A stretch of 64,000 bases of DNA from JAEWWD01 sp964440115 (GCA_964440115.1 CAYTPV010000012.1:1-64000); one strand, 5' to 3'; shown: positions 15,911 to 25,781, counted from the first letter of the stretch. Numbers and translations are program-made. Notes: generated from the letters alone by a model not told the origin.

Positions 15911-17440
15911 TTATCCGGCCGGCGTTTCTTCCGGAATATCGGTGGTCGGCGTATCCGTCGGACCACTTTGCTCATTTGCCAATCCGTGCGCCTGCAACTG
16001 TGCCAAATATGCCGCATTGAGCTCATCCAAACTTGACGTATACTGTACGAGCAGGTTTTTATCACCGGCTTCTATTGCCTGATCCAGCAGGTTGATCGCA
16101 GCGTTCATTCTTTCTTTGGCGTTTTCGGACAAATTCGCCCCATATTTGGTCAGTATCGCGTTCGCGGTATCGATCGATTTCTGCGCGGCAGAAAGCTCGG
16201 GCTCAACAAGCGCGCGTGTTGCTTCGTATTGCGCGCGGGCATTTGCCGCATCCACATCCGCGTCTACATTAGCGTTTACGCCGAACACTTCTTTGATCAA
16301 AGATTTCAGCTTAGAAGCGTGTAGACCCCAATAGCTGATATTATCCATATTCAGGAACTCTCCGTCCACGGTATGACGGCCAAGCTGATCCTGATTCATT
16401 TGTGTCGCAAGCAGTGCGAGCGAGGAGATCTGTTTAAAGGAAAGATTGGTTTGAATATTCTGCTCCACGGCCTGATAAATCTGCGGAATATTCACAATCT
16501 GGCCGGTGCTCTTGAGCTGGTTGAATATGGCGAACAACATGCGCTGCTGGCGATCCACGCGCGCGATATCGGAAGAACCGTGACGCTGCCGGCAATAATC
16601 CAGCACAGACTGCCCATTCAGATGCTGCTGACCCGGGTGCAGCGCGCGTCCGTTCATGGTTACTTCAATATCAACGTTATAATCAACGCCGCCCATCGCG
16701 TCCACAACCTGCTTGACAACATTCATATTAAAGCCGACGTAATAATCGATATTGATGCCGCCAAAGAGGTATTCAATGGTGCCCATGGCATATTCAAAGC
16801 CGCTTTTCTGCGCACCGCCGCCTGTGGTAAACGCGCTGTTGACTTTATTGAATTTCGGCAGACCGTTTTCATTGATCACTTTTGCGTCAGCATTGCAGAT
16901 TTTCACATAGCTGTCGCGCGGCACGGAAATGAGATCCACATCGTGCGTTTTGAAGTTAATGGTGGCGAGTATCATGGTATCGGTTCGAAAAGAGCCCCAA
17001 TTGGCGCGTTCCGTGCTCTCATCAATACCCATGACCAATATGTTGACGCGATCCTTATTCATCATTTCCAAATCCGCCTGGCTCATAAGCTGCTGCTGCG
17101 GATCGATGGTAGGAGTAGGCGGCGGTGTGATTACGCCGCCCGGAGCTGCGCTTTGCACTGGTGTAGGTGCGGGGGTGGTTGTTTCCTCTTCCTGAAACAG
17201 GGATTGGGGATTGCTGATATCAATATAGAATTTGGCCAGCACACCGCCGCCAATTAATAGCAAACCCAGCACAGCAAACAGCACGATGCGCGCCGTTTTG
17301 CTCATTTTCTTCTTTTGCCGTCTGCGGCCGCCCGCCTGCCTGACAACCGTCTGCTGTTCACCTTGCGCAGACGACGAGGCTGTGGAATTCTGCCTCGCAC
17401 CTACCCGATGTACTTTTCTTGAATTCTGATCGTTCTGCAT
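15911..17440 (-). CDS. LytR-CpsA-Psr (LCP) family wall polymer ligase
   Basis: LCP proteins attach wall teichoic acids or capsular polymers to peptidoglycan at the outer membrane face. The 509-residue protein has a basic cytoplasmic N-terminus, a single membrane helix (IVLFAVLGLLLIGGGVLA), a Thr/Pro-rich linker, and the LCP domain with VNILVMGIDEST, FRTDTMILATIN, SVPRDSYV and RQRHGSSDIARVDRQQRML. The arginines and aspartates that bind the pyrophosphate lipid are present. After the domain there is an Ala/Asn-rich, probably helical extension and a Thr/Pro-rich tail. The ATG at 17440 is seven bases after GGGAG; the longer upstream frame has no ribosome site. It ends at its own terminator. Confidence 0.92.
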   Translation of the reverse strand: MQNDQNSRKVHRVGARQNSTASSSAQGEQQTVVRQAGGRRRQKKKMSKTARIVLFAVLGLLLIGGGVLAKFYIDISNPQSLFQEEETTTPAPTPVQSAAPGGVITPPPTPTIDPQQQLMSQADLEMMNKDRVNILVMGIDESTERANWGSFRTDTMILATINFKTHDVDLISVPRDSYVKICNADAKVINENGLPKFNKVNSAFTTGGGAQKSGFEYAMGTIEYLFGGINIDYYVGFNMNVVKQVVDAMGGVDYNVDIEVTMNGRALHPGQQHLNGQSVLDYCRQRHGSSDIARVDRQQRMLFAIFNQLKSTGQIVNIPQIYQAVEQNIQTNLSFKQISSLALLATQMNQDQLGRHTVDGEFLNMDNISYWGLHASKLKSLIKEVFGVNANVDADVDAANARAQYEATRALVEPELSAAQKSIDTANAILTKYGANLSENAKERMNAAINLLDQAIEAGDKNLLVQYTSSLDELNAAYLAQLQAHGLANEQSGPTDTPTTDIPEETPAG

Positions 17441-17599
17441 AGTTATTCTCCCGAGGCATGTTTGGTTGCACATTGCCTGACGCCTCATTATAGCGCAATC
17501 CTTTTGTAAGCGCATATATGCATATATGAACAAACATTAAATTCTATGTATGGGCAAAGGTGACACATACGCAAACCACCCGCCGGACGGGGGATTTTC

Positions 17600-19105
17600 T
17601 TATGTGAGCATAAGACCCGGATTGTAGAGCAGTGCGTTGCCAAGATAGATATTGTCTATCGTCTTATCAATACGCTGGCCTTCTTCGAGCATCCAAACGC
17701 GCTGCACACCGGGCATATTGCAAAGCGTATTGATCATGGCATACACGACCATGCGCGCCCTCGCACTCTTAGGCAGATGCGAAACGCCGTTGTTAACGAA
17801 ATCAGCGAGTGTATCGCCAAAGCCCTTGCGCCAGTTTACAACGGCCATGTCGCCTTCAATGGTAACTGACAGCAAATCGTCGGGTGAGAACATGGTAAGC
17901 GATACGCCCAGATCCGCGGTACCCGTAAACAATGCCTGCAGGCGTTCCTTTGGATCGTACACGGTATCCTGATCCATGCACCGCAGCACAGGGTATAACC
18001 CCAGACCTTCCTGATCAGGAAACGCAAGCACCGCAGTATGGCCAAGCACGCCATCGAAATCGCCGCGCTCAAACACGGATCTCTGCGTATGCAGTCCCAG
18101 TGCCTCATCCGGATAAACAAGCGTTTCATCCAAAAATATGCGTACGCCTTCCACACCCGGCCAGAAGCTTGTCACCGTACAAACGATAGCGGCATACACC
18201 AGCCGCTGATCAAACTGCTCCGAGGACTTGGTAAAATGAAGCTCAGCTATGCCCGGTGACCCCGCTGTATCCGCAGAAGAGCCTGCGGCGTCTCTGCCTA
18301 CAAAAGAGCATTTGGCCAATTTCATATCTGTAGGGAGTATCGGCTCGCGTCCCTCGCTTTCAAGCGGCCCCTTCATAAGCTCGCTCAGCAACGCGGAAAT
18401 CACTAGATCAGCCTGCGCGTGCAAATCATAGCGCATCGTGCTTACGTCGCTGAGCAGCAGATTGCCGGAAGTATCGGAGAAATACAATTGCGCGTCTCTG
18501 CTTTCAAGCGTACCGACTTCGGCTCCCGCGTTGGTATCCGCCGCCATATACTGCGAGAGATAAGCGTTGAGCGAACCATCGATGGGCTTGAGCACGCCAA
18601 GAGGTCTGCCGTTGAAACCCGGCTGCATGCCGTTGATGAAGACATCCGTATATTCAATGCCTTCGTTGGCCTCTACGGTAGCGGCTATCGCCGCGCGGGC
18701 GATCAGCAGCGACTGCCCGTCATCGGTTAACGCACCCTTCAAATATACATCACAGACATTCCCGGAAAGCTCAACACCCGCAAACGACACTCCTTTGGGC
18801 ATGACGGGGCTTAAAGCGGCGCTGTCCGGATCGTCGAAGAGCGCCTGCAGTGCAACTTGCGCACGGCTGACTCCGGACGGCCAATTCACGTCCCGCTGTT
18901 CGGCGCTGAGCTGACCGTCAGCGCTCCGGTAATACAGCGTAACGGACAACACACCCGTACCGTTCGTCTGCACCGGCGGCGGTGTGGCTGCGCTTGGGGA
19001 AAGCTCCGGCGGGTATTCTTTTTTCACCGAGCAGCCAGTGAGCATCAGTATGCAGACGCATACCGCGATAATCCGCTTCACTACGTTAGATGTGTGGATT
19101 TTCAT
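17600..19105 (-). CDS. Lipoprotein with two GerMN domains
   Basis: A 501-residue exported lipoprotein (signal ending LMLTGCS, Cys at about residue 25). Two GerMN-type domains are apparent. One lies near residues 50-170 (VTLYYRSADGQL and the VALQALFDDP, IARAAIAATV pattern); a second covers the C-terminal half (LQALFTGTADLGVSLT, VVYAMINTLCNMPGVQRVWML). GerMN domains occur in the spore germination protein GerM and in actinobacterial LpqB. It is the last gene of response regulator-kinase-GerMN-GerMN, starting four bases inside the preceding gene, so translation is coupled. A role as extracytoplasmic partner of the kinase is inferred from this linkage and from mtrAB-lpqB. Confidence 0.82.
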   Translation of the reverse strand: MKIHTSNVVKRIIAVCVCILMLTGCSVKKEYPPELSPSAATPPPVQTNGTGVLSVTLYYRSADGQLSAEQRDVNWPSGVSRAQVALQALFDDPDSAALSPVMPKGVSFAGVELSGNVCDVYLKGALTDDGQSLLIARAAIAATVEANEGIEYTDVFINGMQPGFNGRPLGVLKPIDGSLNAYLSQYMAADTNAGAEVGTLESRDAQLYFSDTSGNLLLSDVSTMRYDLHAQADLVISALLSELMKGPLESEGREPILPTDMKLAKCSFVGRDAAGSSADTAGSPGIAELHFTKSSEQFDQRLVYAAIVCTVTSFWPGVEGVRIFLDETLVYPDEALGLHTQRSVFERGDFDGVLGHTAVLAFPDQEGLGLYPVLRCMDQDTVYDPKERLQALFTGTADLGVSLTMFSPDDLLSVTIEGDMAVVNWRKGFGDTLADFVNNGVSHLPKSARARMVVYAMINTLCNMPGVQRVWMLEEGQRIDKTIDNIYLGNALLYNPGLMLT

Positions 19106-20058
19106 GATCCGCCTCCCGCACGCAAAACGTTCAGCAGCGAATAATATCCAATTTTAAAGAGGTCGCCTTCGGGTATCATCTGCAGTGTGACATTCTTGGC
19201 GCTGTGAGATATGCCGTCCTCCCGTGTTGTCCAGGAAAGATCCACCACCGCTTCTCCGTAGAGCTGCCCCTTTTCAATATTGGTGCTGTATACAGAAAAG
19301 GAATCCAGAGTACCCAGCGACAGCATCTGCGTTTCAAACGCAGCATAATCCGGCTTCTGCTGGCCGCCCGTTTCGCTTTCCGCAAACAAGGGGTAAGCCT
19401 GCGCATATTCCCCCTGCCGGATATGCTCCAGCGCAAGTTCCACCAGCATTTTAGACGTTAATACCACGGATTTATCCATACCCATGGGCTCCAGCCACTG
19501 GGAAGACGTTTGACCGAAGCCAAGTGAGAAAGGCGGAACGCGCGTACCTTCCCCCGTTCCGTTCATATCCACCATAATCTGCACGCGGTTTGCCCCGCCC
19601 AGCGCGCAAAGCGAATTGACGATGGCATATACAGCCAGCCTGCTTTCCAGTTCCGCCTGTTCGCGGGGAGCTTTCGTATTGGCGGAAGAAAGGATATCCT
19701 TGCTCAGCGTCACATAAAGTATGCCGCCCTCGCGGCCTGTTTCCACCAGCCGTGTATTCTGCGGGATCACGCTTTCAAGATCCCCATACAAAGCAGCGGG
19801 GCCCGCGATGAGTTGGCGGATCACAGCCGCTTCCACATATTCGTTGGCGCGCACCGTAACAGTGCGCTGCACAGGAACAAGTGCCGGTTCGTCGGCCAAC
19901 CGGAAATACAGCGTCACATCGACATCCCGACCGACGCCTGCGCCGGGATCAATTTCCGGAAGAGACGCCCGCTCCGTATCTTCACGTATTTCACTTTGCA
20001 TGCAGCCGCACATCAACAACGCGGCGAGTATCAGGCATGCTACAAGTCTGCGTTTCAT
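19102..20058 (-). CDS. GerMN-domain lipoprotein
   Basis: A 318-residue lipoprotein with signal peptide ending in LLMCGCM (lipidated Cys at about residue 19). A GerMN domain (VDVTLYFRLADEPALVPVQ, IRQLIAGPAALYG, LAVYAIVNSLCALGGANRVQIMVD) is followed by a C-terminal region of about 120 residues (from about 200) that could be a second small alpha/beta domain. Its start overlaps the histidine kinase gene by four bases and its end overlaps the next GerMN gene by four. This tight coupling points to a membrane-surface signalling or envelope complex with the kinase. No catalytic residues are recognised. Confidence 0.82.
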   Translation of the reverse strand: MKRRLVACLILAALLMCGCMQSEIREDTERASLPEIDPGAGVGRDVDVTLYFRLADEPALVPVQRTVTVRANEYVEAAVIRQLIAGPAALYGDLESVIPQNTRLVETGREGGILYVTLSKDILSSANTKAPREQAELESRLAVYAIVNSLCALGGANRVQIMVDMNGTGEGTRVPPFSLGFGQTSSQWLEPMGMDKSVVLTSKMLVELALEHIRQGEYAQAYPLFAESETGGQQKPDYAAFETQMLSLGTLDSFSVYSTNIEKGQLYGEAVVDLSWTTREDGISHSAKNVTLQMIPEGDLFKIGYYSLLNVLRAGGGS

Positions 20059-21527
20059 GCCTTCTGTTCGCCCCCTTCCTGCTGCGGCGGCTTCATGGGC
20101 AGCCGCACCGTGAACGTTGAGCCGCGGCCAACCACGCTTTCCACATGAATGAACCCCCCGTGCATGGATACGATGCGCTCTACAATGGAAAGACCAAGGC
20201 CCGTACCGCCCGTATCGCGACTTCTCGCTTTATCCACGCGGTAGAAGCGCTCGAAAAGACGGGGAATAGCTTCTTTGGGAATGCCAATGCCGGTGTCGTG
20301 AACGATCAGCACAGCGTATGCGCCGTCGGGTTTTAGCGTAACGGATACGCTGCCTTTGTCGGTATATTTGAGTGCGTTATCAACGAGGTTTGATATAACC
20401 TGTTCGATGCGCGATTCATCGGCCTCGATTTTCACAGGCAGCAGCTTTCTTTCAAGCCGTATGCCTTTTTTCTTGGCAAGTGGCATCAGCCGCCTGATTA
20501 CGCGGCTAATGAGTTCCTCAAGATCAACCGTATCGATATTTAGAGCCTGCGCAGCGTTTTCTTCCTGCACAAGATGCAGCAGATCACTCACGATATGCGC
20601 CAGCCTGTCCACCTCATGGTTGATATCCTCAAAAAATTCGCGCGTCATGGCAGGGTCCAGCGTTTCCTGATAAAGCATGGATTCAGCAAGTATCTTCATG
20701 GTAGACAACGGCGTCTTGAGTTCGTGCGACGCGTTGGATACGAACTCATTTCTCAGCCGGTCATGATTTTCCAGCTTTTCGCTCATGATATTGAACGCGT
20801 CGGAAAGTTCAGCCAGCTCGTCCTTACCACGCACAGGTACACGCTCACTGTACCCTTGCGCGCCTACACGGCGGATGGCGTTGGTCAGCGTCAGTATTGG
20901 CCGCGTCAGCCAGCCGGAAACCATTAGGCTGATGATGGCGACTGCGCCCGCGAATGCTAAGAACACGATGCCGATCTGGCTGTTCACCGTGCTGACGCTG
21001 TCCACCACATTCTGAATAGAATCGGCATACAAAATAACGCCGAGCAGCTCTCCGTTCTGGGTGACGGCGGATGTATAATACACCACCCACCCCGCGGAGG
21101 CTGTCAGCGCGCCGTTGATATCGCTTGAATTAGCCAGTCTGTGAAATCCGTAAGAAGTTCCCGCCTTGGCGAGCAGTATGTCTCTGACTTCGCGGTAGGG
21201 AAGGCGATATCCGTTATACTGCGAAGCGGTATCCATCTGCACCACTGCGTCACAATCCAGAAGCAGCACACGACCACCGGTTTCCTTCGCCCAGGTGGAA
21301 GCCTGCATATACAACGTAAGCGCCTGCCGCTGTGCATATAATGGCGAGAGTTCCAGCGCAAGCCGTTCCGTCTCAATCTGCTGCTCCTGTGTGCGCTGGG
21401 ATACCAGAAACGCTTCCACGATATCCGAAACCAGGGAGCTTACCGCAACGAACGCAAGCACCATAACGACAAGGTAGATTGCAACCATCCGGAACCGGAT
21501 GGATCCTAAAAACCTACGCATGTCCAA
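20055..21527 (-). CDS. Sensor histidine kinase, WalK/PhoR/MtrB-like
   Basis: A 490-residue membrane kinase. A first membrane helix lies near residues 12-34 (MVAIYLVVMVLAFVAVSSLV), followed by an extracellular sensor of about 140 residues. A second helix near residue 180 (IGIVFLAFAGAVAIISLMVS) leads into a HAMP domain, then the HisKA phosphoacceptor (FVSNASHELKTPLSTMK), and the ATPase boxes N (QVISNLVDNALKYT), G1 (HDTGIGIPKEA) and G2 (GGTGLGLSIV). It overlaps its response regulator by 14 bases. The order RR-HK-GerMN lipoproteins resembles actinobacterial mtrA-mtrB-lpqB, here in a Firmicute. The stimulus is unknown; cell-wall state is a fair guess because the divergent gene is a carboxypeptidase. 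Confidence 0.92.
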   Translation of the reverse strand: MDMRRFLGSIRFRMVAIYLVVMVLAFVAVSSLVSDIVEAFLVSQRTQEQQIETERLALELSPLYAQRQALTLYMQASTWAKETGGRVLLLDCDAVVQMDTASQYNGYRLPYREVRDILLAKAGTSYGFHRLANSSDINGALTASAGWVVYYTSAVTQNGELLGVILYADSIQNVVDSVSTVNSQIGIVFLAFAGAVAIISLMVSGWLTRPILTLTNAIRRVGAQGYSERVPVRGKDELAELSDAFNIMSEKLENHDRLRNEFVSNASHELKTPLSTMKILAESMLYQETLDPAMTREFFEDINHEVDRLAHIVSDLLHLVQEENAAQALNIDTVDLEELISRVIRRLMPLAKKKGIRLERKLLPVKIEADESRIEQVISNLVDNALKYTDKGSVSVTLKPDGAYAVLIVHDTGIGIPKEAIPRLFERFYRVDKARSRDTGGTGLGLSIVERIVSMHGGFIHVESVVGRGSTFTVRLPMKPPQQEGGEQKA

Positions 21528-22200
21528 AGTAATAGCCGACCCCCCACTTTGTCAGTATGTACTGGGGCTTGGCGGGGTCTGCCTCGATTTTTTCTCGCAG
21601 CCGGCGGATATGTACGTCCACCGTTCTGAAATCACCTATATAATCGTACCCCCATATGGTTTCCAAAAGATCCTCGCGGCTGAATACGCGGCCGGGGTTG
21701 GACATAAACAGCTGCAGCAGATCAAATTCCTTGACGGTCAGGTTGACCGGTTTGCCGTCCGTTTCCACGGAACGCGCCGTAGCGTCAAGGAACAGCCCGC
21801 CGCTGGTCAGCTGCGTTTTCTGCGGTTCACGACGTCCGCTTGCGCGGCGCAGTATTGTCTTAATGCGCGCCTTGACCTCAAGAATGTTGAACGGTTTTGT
21901 CATATAATCATCAGCACCGTATTCCAGGCCAAGGATTTTATCCATATCCTCGCCCTTTGCGGTCAGCATGATGATGGGAACATCCGAAGTCTCGCGTACG
22001 CGCTGGCATACCTCTATACCCGAAAGCTTGGGCAGCATGACATCGAGCAGTATCAGATCGTACGTCCCGTGGAGAATCTTGTTCACGGCTTCCTCTCCAT
22101 CGGCTGCCTGATCGATTTCATATCCCTCCTGCTGCAGAGAGAAGCGAAGGCCCTTGAGTATGAGAGGCTCGTCATCTACCAATAATATCCGTGTCGCCAT
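21514..22200 (-). CDS. OmpR-family response regulator
   Basis: The 228-residue regulator has a receiver domain (LVDDEP, phosphoacceptor Asp53 in LILLDVMLPK, Thr in IIMLTAKGED, Lys in MTKPF) and a C-terminal winged helix (VNLTVKEFDLLQLF, VDVHIRRLREKIE). The ATG at 22200 lies nine bases after GGAGG on the minus strand; an upstream in-frame extension has no ribosome site. It is the first gene of the four-gene signalling operon. Divergent from it, 331 bases away, is the DacF-like gene, a possible target. Confidence 0.93.
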   Translation of the reverse strand: MATRILLVDDEPLILKGLRFSLQQEGYEIDQAADGEEAVNKILHGTYDLILLDVMLPKLSGIEVCQRVRETSDVPIIMLTAKGEDMDKILGLEYGADDYMTKPFNILEVKARIKTILRRASGRREPQKTQLTSGGLFLDATARSVETDGKPVNLTVKEFDLLQLFMSNPGRVFSREDLLETIWGYDYIGDFRTVDVHIRRLREKIEADPAKPQYILTKWGVGYYFGHA

Positions 22201-22531
22201 GTCGTGGTACCTCCGTCCGGAGCTTTGCCCGGAATATTCTTTTCTGATCGGCGCCTGCTGAGTACTGCACCGGCAAGCGGCAGCGTGTGTATGATTATTA
22301 CCAGTATACCACATTTACATGATTTTGCACGCCACAATACGGTAAAAATAGGGCATCTGCGTGAAAAAGCAGAGAATTCACTATACAAGAAAGCCAAACG
22401 TTTGTTATACTTATATGTGATTTTCGGCAGCCTTTGTCGCCGTAAGGCCGTCAGAGCCGCGCAGGTTCTGATATAGCCCGATTGAAATGTCGAAGGGTTT
22501 TCGACGAAGAAAACGAAAAGGACTGAACGCA

Positions 22532-23908
22532 TTGAAGAAGTATATTTGCGCACTATTGGCGCTGCTGATGCTCGTGTATACAGCGCCCTTCGCGCTTGCC
22601 ACATTTGATCCCGACGCACAAACCAGTACGAAATGCATCGTGCTGATGGATGCCGATACCGGAACCGCATTGTATGAAAAGAACGCGGATGAACGGGCTT
22701 TCCCCGCAAGCACGACAAAGATCATGACTTGCCTGGTCGCTCTTGAAAACGGAAACCTGGACGATGAAGTGACGGTTGGCGAAGAAGTACAGCGCGGTTT
22801 TTACTCGCAAAGTTCCATGATGGGGCTGACGCCCGGTGAAAAACTAACGCTGCGAGACCTGATATATGGATTGATGCTGGTATCGGGCAACGATTCTGCC
22901 GCTGCGATTGCCGTGCACGTCGGCGGTTCCATCGAAGGATTTGCGGACCTTATGAATCAAAAAGCCGCTTCTCTGGGCATGACCGGCACGCATTATGTCA
23001 ATCCGCATGGCGTTCATAAGGAAGAACATTACACCACGGCGCGCGATATGGCCAAGCTGGCGTCCTATGCCTTGCAGAACAAGGATTTTCGCGCTATTGT
23101 CAGCCGCGGTTCATATGATATTCCGGCCACCAATAAGAATCACAGCGGATATCATCTGGAAAACAGCAACAAGCTGATCCATACCAAACCGGACGCTACG
23201 GATAATTACGAGTACCGTTACGCCATAGGCATCAAAACGGGCGACACCGATGCCGCAGGCCGCTGCCTGGTCGCCGCCGCGGAAAAAGACGGTGTGACTC
23301 TCGTATCCGTACAATTCAACGATCCGGATTCCAATTACCGTTTTCAGCTGGCAGCCAGCTTGTTTGATTGGGGTTTCAATAACTTTACGGAAGTCGAAGC
23401 GTCCACGCTTGGTCTGCCTTCCACTGTTGAAGTGCCTGTAAAGAACAGCAGCTTTGACGACGAAACCGGCGGTTTATTAACGCTCAACGTGGATTTTACC
23501 AATAAAAAGATCGCGAGCCTTTCCTCGGAGCTTAGCCGCATCAAGGACAACGTTTCTTCCATTACCACCTCTGTTGCGACCGTGGGAGAACTGACCGCTC
23601 CCGTAAAAAAGGGAGACAAGCTTGCGACAGTCAGCTATACACTCGATGGCAAAACGCTCTTTACGGCGGATGCCTACGCAAGCCGCGACGTGCAGGCAAT
23701 GGGCGGCGGCGTAGTGAATACGCCGGGCGTTCCGGAGATCGAGCAGCCCACCCCACGGGGCGGCAGCGCCGGACCGTGGCTGTTTATTGTACTGGTAGCA
23801 GTGGTTATACTGTTGATTGTGGTGGGCATTGCCGCACTGCGCAACAGAAGGACCCTCAAGCGCAGAAGAAGCAGGCGTGTTACGTACGCTTACCGCGGCA
23901 GGCGCTGA
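22532..23908 (+). CDS. D-alanyl-D-alanine carboxypeptidase, DacF/PBP5 type (S11)
   Basis: The enzyme removes the terminal D-Ala from peptidoglycan stems. With a TTG start at 22532 (nine bases after AAAAGGA) the protein has 458 residues and a clean signal peptide (MKKYICALLALLMLVYTAPF). The penicillin-binding motifs are S60-T-T-K63, S118-G-N120 and KTG in GIKTGDTDAAG. A C-terminal membrane helix (WLFIVLVAVVILLIVVGIAAL) and a very basic tail (RRTLKRRRSRR) replace the usual amphipathic anchor. A longer start at ATG 22487 would add 15 basic residues but has no ribosome site. It is divergent from the two-component operon. Confidence 0.92.
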   Translation: MKKYICALLALLMLVYTAPFALATFDPDAQTSTKCIVLMDADTGTALYEKNADERAFPASTTKIMTCLVALENGNLDDEVTVGEEVQRGFYSQSSMMGLTPGEKLTLRDLIYGLMLVSGNDSAAAIAVHVGGSIEGFADLMNQKAASLGMTGTHYVNPHGVHKEEHYTTARDMAKLASYALQNKDFRAIVSRGSYDIPATNKNHSGYHLENSNKLIHTKPDATDNYEYRYAIGIKTGDTDAAGRCLVAAAEKDGVTLVSVQFNDPDSNYRFQLAASLFDWGFNNFTEVEASTLGLPSTVEVPVKNSSFDDETGGLLTLNVDFTNKKIASLSSELSRIKDNVSSITTSVATVGELTAPVKKGDKLATVSYTLDGKTLFTADAYASRDVQAMGGGVVNTPGVPEIEQPTPRGGSAGPWLFIVLVAVVILLIVVGIAALRNRRTLKRRRSRRVTYAYRGRR

Positions 23909-23950
23909 TATGCGTATGTGCCGTAACCCTAAAATGTCAGGAGGCGCCCC

Positions 23951-24427
23951 ATGCAGAAGGGCGTGAAGAGTATCGCGCAAAACCGAAAAGCGCGGCATGA
24001 ATATTTCATTGAGGATACCTACGAGTGCGGCCTTGTGCTGTCTGGCACGGAGGTGAAATCCATTCGCGCCGGCAAGGTCAACCTGAAGGATAGCTACTGC
24101 ATGGTCAAAAGTGGCGAAATGTTTGTGCACGGCATGCATATCAGCCCGTACGAACAGGGGAATATTTTTAATAAAGATCCTTTCCGCGACCGCAAGCTTT
24201 TGCTGCACCGCAGGGAAATCGATCGCCTGCAAGGCCTGCAGCAGGCACAGGGAATGAGCCTCATACCGCTGCAGCTGTATCTTAAGGATGGCCGCGTAAA
24301 ACTGGAACTTGCCGTAGCGAAGGGCAAAAAGCTCTATGACAAACGCCATGATATTGCTGACCGCGACAGCAAGCGCGAAATGGAACGCAGCATGAAGGAC
24401 AGAGGCTTCCGGGATTCGCGCGATTGA
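23951..24427 (+). CDS. smpB: SsrA-binding protein SmpB
   Basis: SmpB binds tmRNA and delivers it to stalled ribosomes for trans-translation. The 158 residues match the family: N-terminal block ARHEYFIEDTYECGLVLSGTEVKS split by the beta barrel, then SYCMV, HISPYEQGN, and the basic C-terminal tail KKLYDKRHDIADRDSKREM that folds into the ribosomal decoding path. A GTCAGGAGG site precedes the ATG. The partner ssrA lies 1.4 kb downstream beyond lysA on the same strand. Confidence 0.97.
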   Translation: MQKGVKSIAQNRKARHEYFIEDTYECGLVLSGTEVKSIRAGKVNLKDSYCMVKSGEMFVHGMHISPYEQGNIFNKDPFRDRKLLLHRREIDRLQGLQQAQGMSLIPLQLYLKDGRVKLELAVAKGKKLYDKRHDIADRDSKREMERSMKDRGFRDSRD

Positions 24428-24509
24428 TGAAAAGGAATACCAACTGCCGTTGTATAGAATATATCTGTCACGGCGGAAATTTAATATTTAACTATTCAGG
24501 AGGAAACGC

Positions 24510-25760
24510 ATGAAGACACTGCCCTTTGATAAGGCACAACTGCAGAGCATCGTTCAGAAGTACCCGACCCCCTTCCACATTTATGATGAAGCGGGCATAC
24601 TGAAAAATCTGAAACGTCTGCAGAAAGCGTTTTCCTGGAATCCCGGCTTTCGGGAATATTTTGCTGTGAAGGCGGAACCCAATCCGGTTATTCTCAAGAC
24701 GCTTTATGAATCGGGCTGCGGCATGGATACCTCGTCTTTGACGGAACTCATGCTCTGTGAAGCGCTCAATATCCGCGGAGAGCACATCATGTTCTCTTCG
24801 AACAACACACCTGCTGAGGATTTTGAACTCGCGCGCAAACTCGACGCTTACATCAACCTCGACGATATTACGCACATTGATTTTCTTGCCGCGCACGGCG
24901 GCATCCCCGAAACCATTTGCTGCCGGTTTAACCCCGGCGGCGAATTCCGTGCAGGCAACTTTATAATGGGCAATCCGGGCGAAGCCAAATACGGCTTTAC
25001 GCGCGAGCAGCTCTCTGAAGGCTTCAAAAGGCTTCAGAAGCTCGGCGTCAAACGCTTCGGCCTGCATGCATTCCTTGCGAGCAACACGACGGACTCCACC
25101 TATTATCCCGCGCTTGCGCGCGTGCTGTTCGAAACGGCAGTCGAGTTAAAGAACGAGACCGGCGCAGAGATTACGTTCATCAACCTGTCCGGCGGTATTG
25201 GCATTCCCTATCTGCCGGATGCGCAGGAAGCGGATATCGAATGGATCGGCAGCGAAGTCGAAAAGGAATACCGCGCCATTATAGAACCTGCCAACATGAA
25301 GGTTTCGCTCTTTACGGAGCTTGGCCGCTATATCACCGGGCCCTATGGGTATCTTGTGACGACAGCCATCCACCGCAAGGATACGCACAAGCAGTATATC
25401 GGCGTGGATGCCTGCGCGGCTAACCTGATGCGCCCCGCCATGTACGGCTCGTATCATCACATCACCGTTATGGGCAAAGAGAACGCGAAAGCGGACCATG
25501 TATATGACGTGACGGGCTCGCTGTGCGAAAACAACGATAAATTTGCCATCGACAGACCGCTGCCTAAGATCGACACAGGCGATCTTATCGTCATACACGA
25601 CACAGGCGCGCACGGATTTGCTATGGGTTACAACTACAACGGCAAGCTGCGTTCAGCAGAAGTACTGTTAAAGAGCGACGGCAGCACCGAGCTTATCCGC
25701 CGCGCGGAAGAGCCCAAGGATTATTTTGCCACATTGGATTTCCTGCACCTGTTTGACTGA
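24510..25760 (+). CDS. lysA: Diaminopimelate decarboxylase
   Basis: This PLP enzyme makes L-lysine from meso-diaminopimelate. The 416-residue protein has the PLP lysine Lys54 in FAVKAEPNP, LSGGIGIPY (phosphate-binding glycines), ELGRYITGPYG and a C-terminal SLCENNDKFA with the active-site Cys of this fold type III family, then DTGAHGFAMGYNYNG. Divergent decarboxylases of this fold act on other substrates, but the motif set fits LysA. AGGAGG lies eight bases before the ATG. Its stop codon overlaps the -35 box of the tmRNA promoter, so the two genes are packed closely. Confidence 0.9.
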   Translation: MKTLPFDKAQLQSIVQKYPTPFHIYDEAGILKNLKRLQKAFSWNPGFREYFAVKAEPNPVILKTLYESGCGMDTSSLTELMLCEALNIRGEHIMFSSNNTPAEDFELARKLDAYINLDDITHIDFLAAHGGIPETICCRFNPGGEFRAGNFIMGNPGEAKYGFTREQLSEGFKRLQKLGVKRFGLHAFLASNTTDSTYYPALARVLFETAVELKNETGAEITFINLSGGIGIPYLPDAQEADIEWIGSEVEKEYRAIIEPANMKVSLFTELGRYITGPYGYLVTTAIHRKDTHKQYIGVDACAANLMRPAMYGSYHHITVMGKENAKADHVYDVTGSLCENNDKFAIDRPLPKIDTGDLIVIHDTGAHGFAMGYNYNGKLRSAEVLLKSDGSTELIRRAEEPKDYFATLDFLHLFD

Positions 25761-25781
25761 AACAGGAAAATAGCGTATACT
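25753..25781 (+). promoter_or_regulatory. Predicted promoter of ssrA
   Basis: TTGACT (25753-25758) overlaps the end of lysA; TATACT (25776-25781) follows at 17 bases. The transcript would carry about 45 bases upstream of the mature tmRNA 5' end, to be removed by RNase P. Confidence 0.7.

Noticed and set aside
17575..17600. Terminator after the second GerMN gene
   Set aside because: CCCG/CGGG pairing is short with a poor T run; not strong enough to call.
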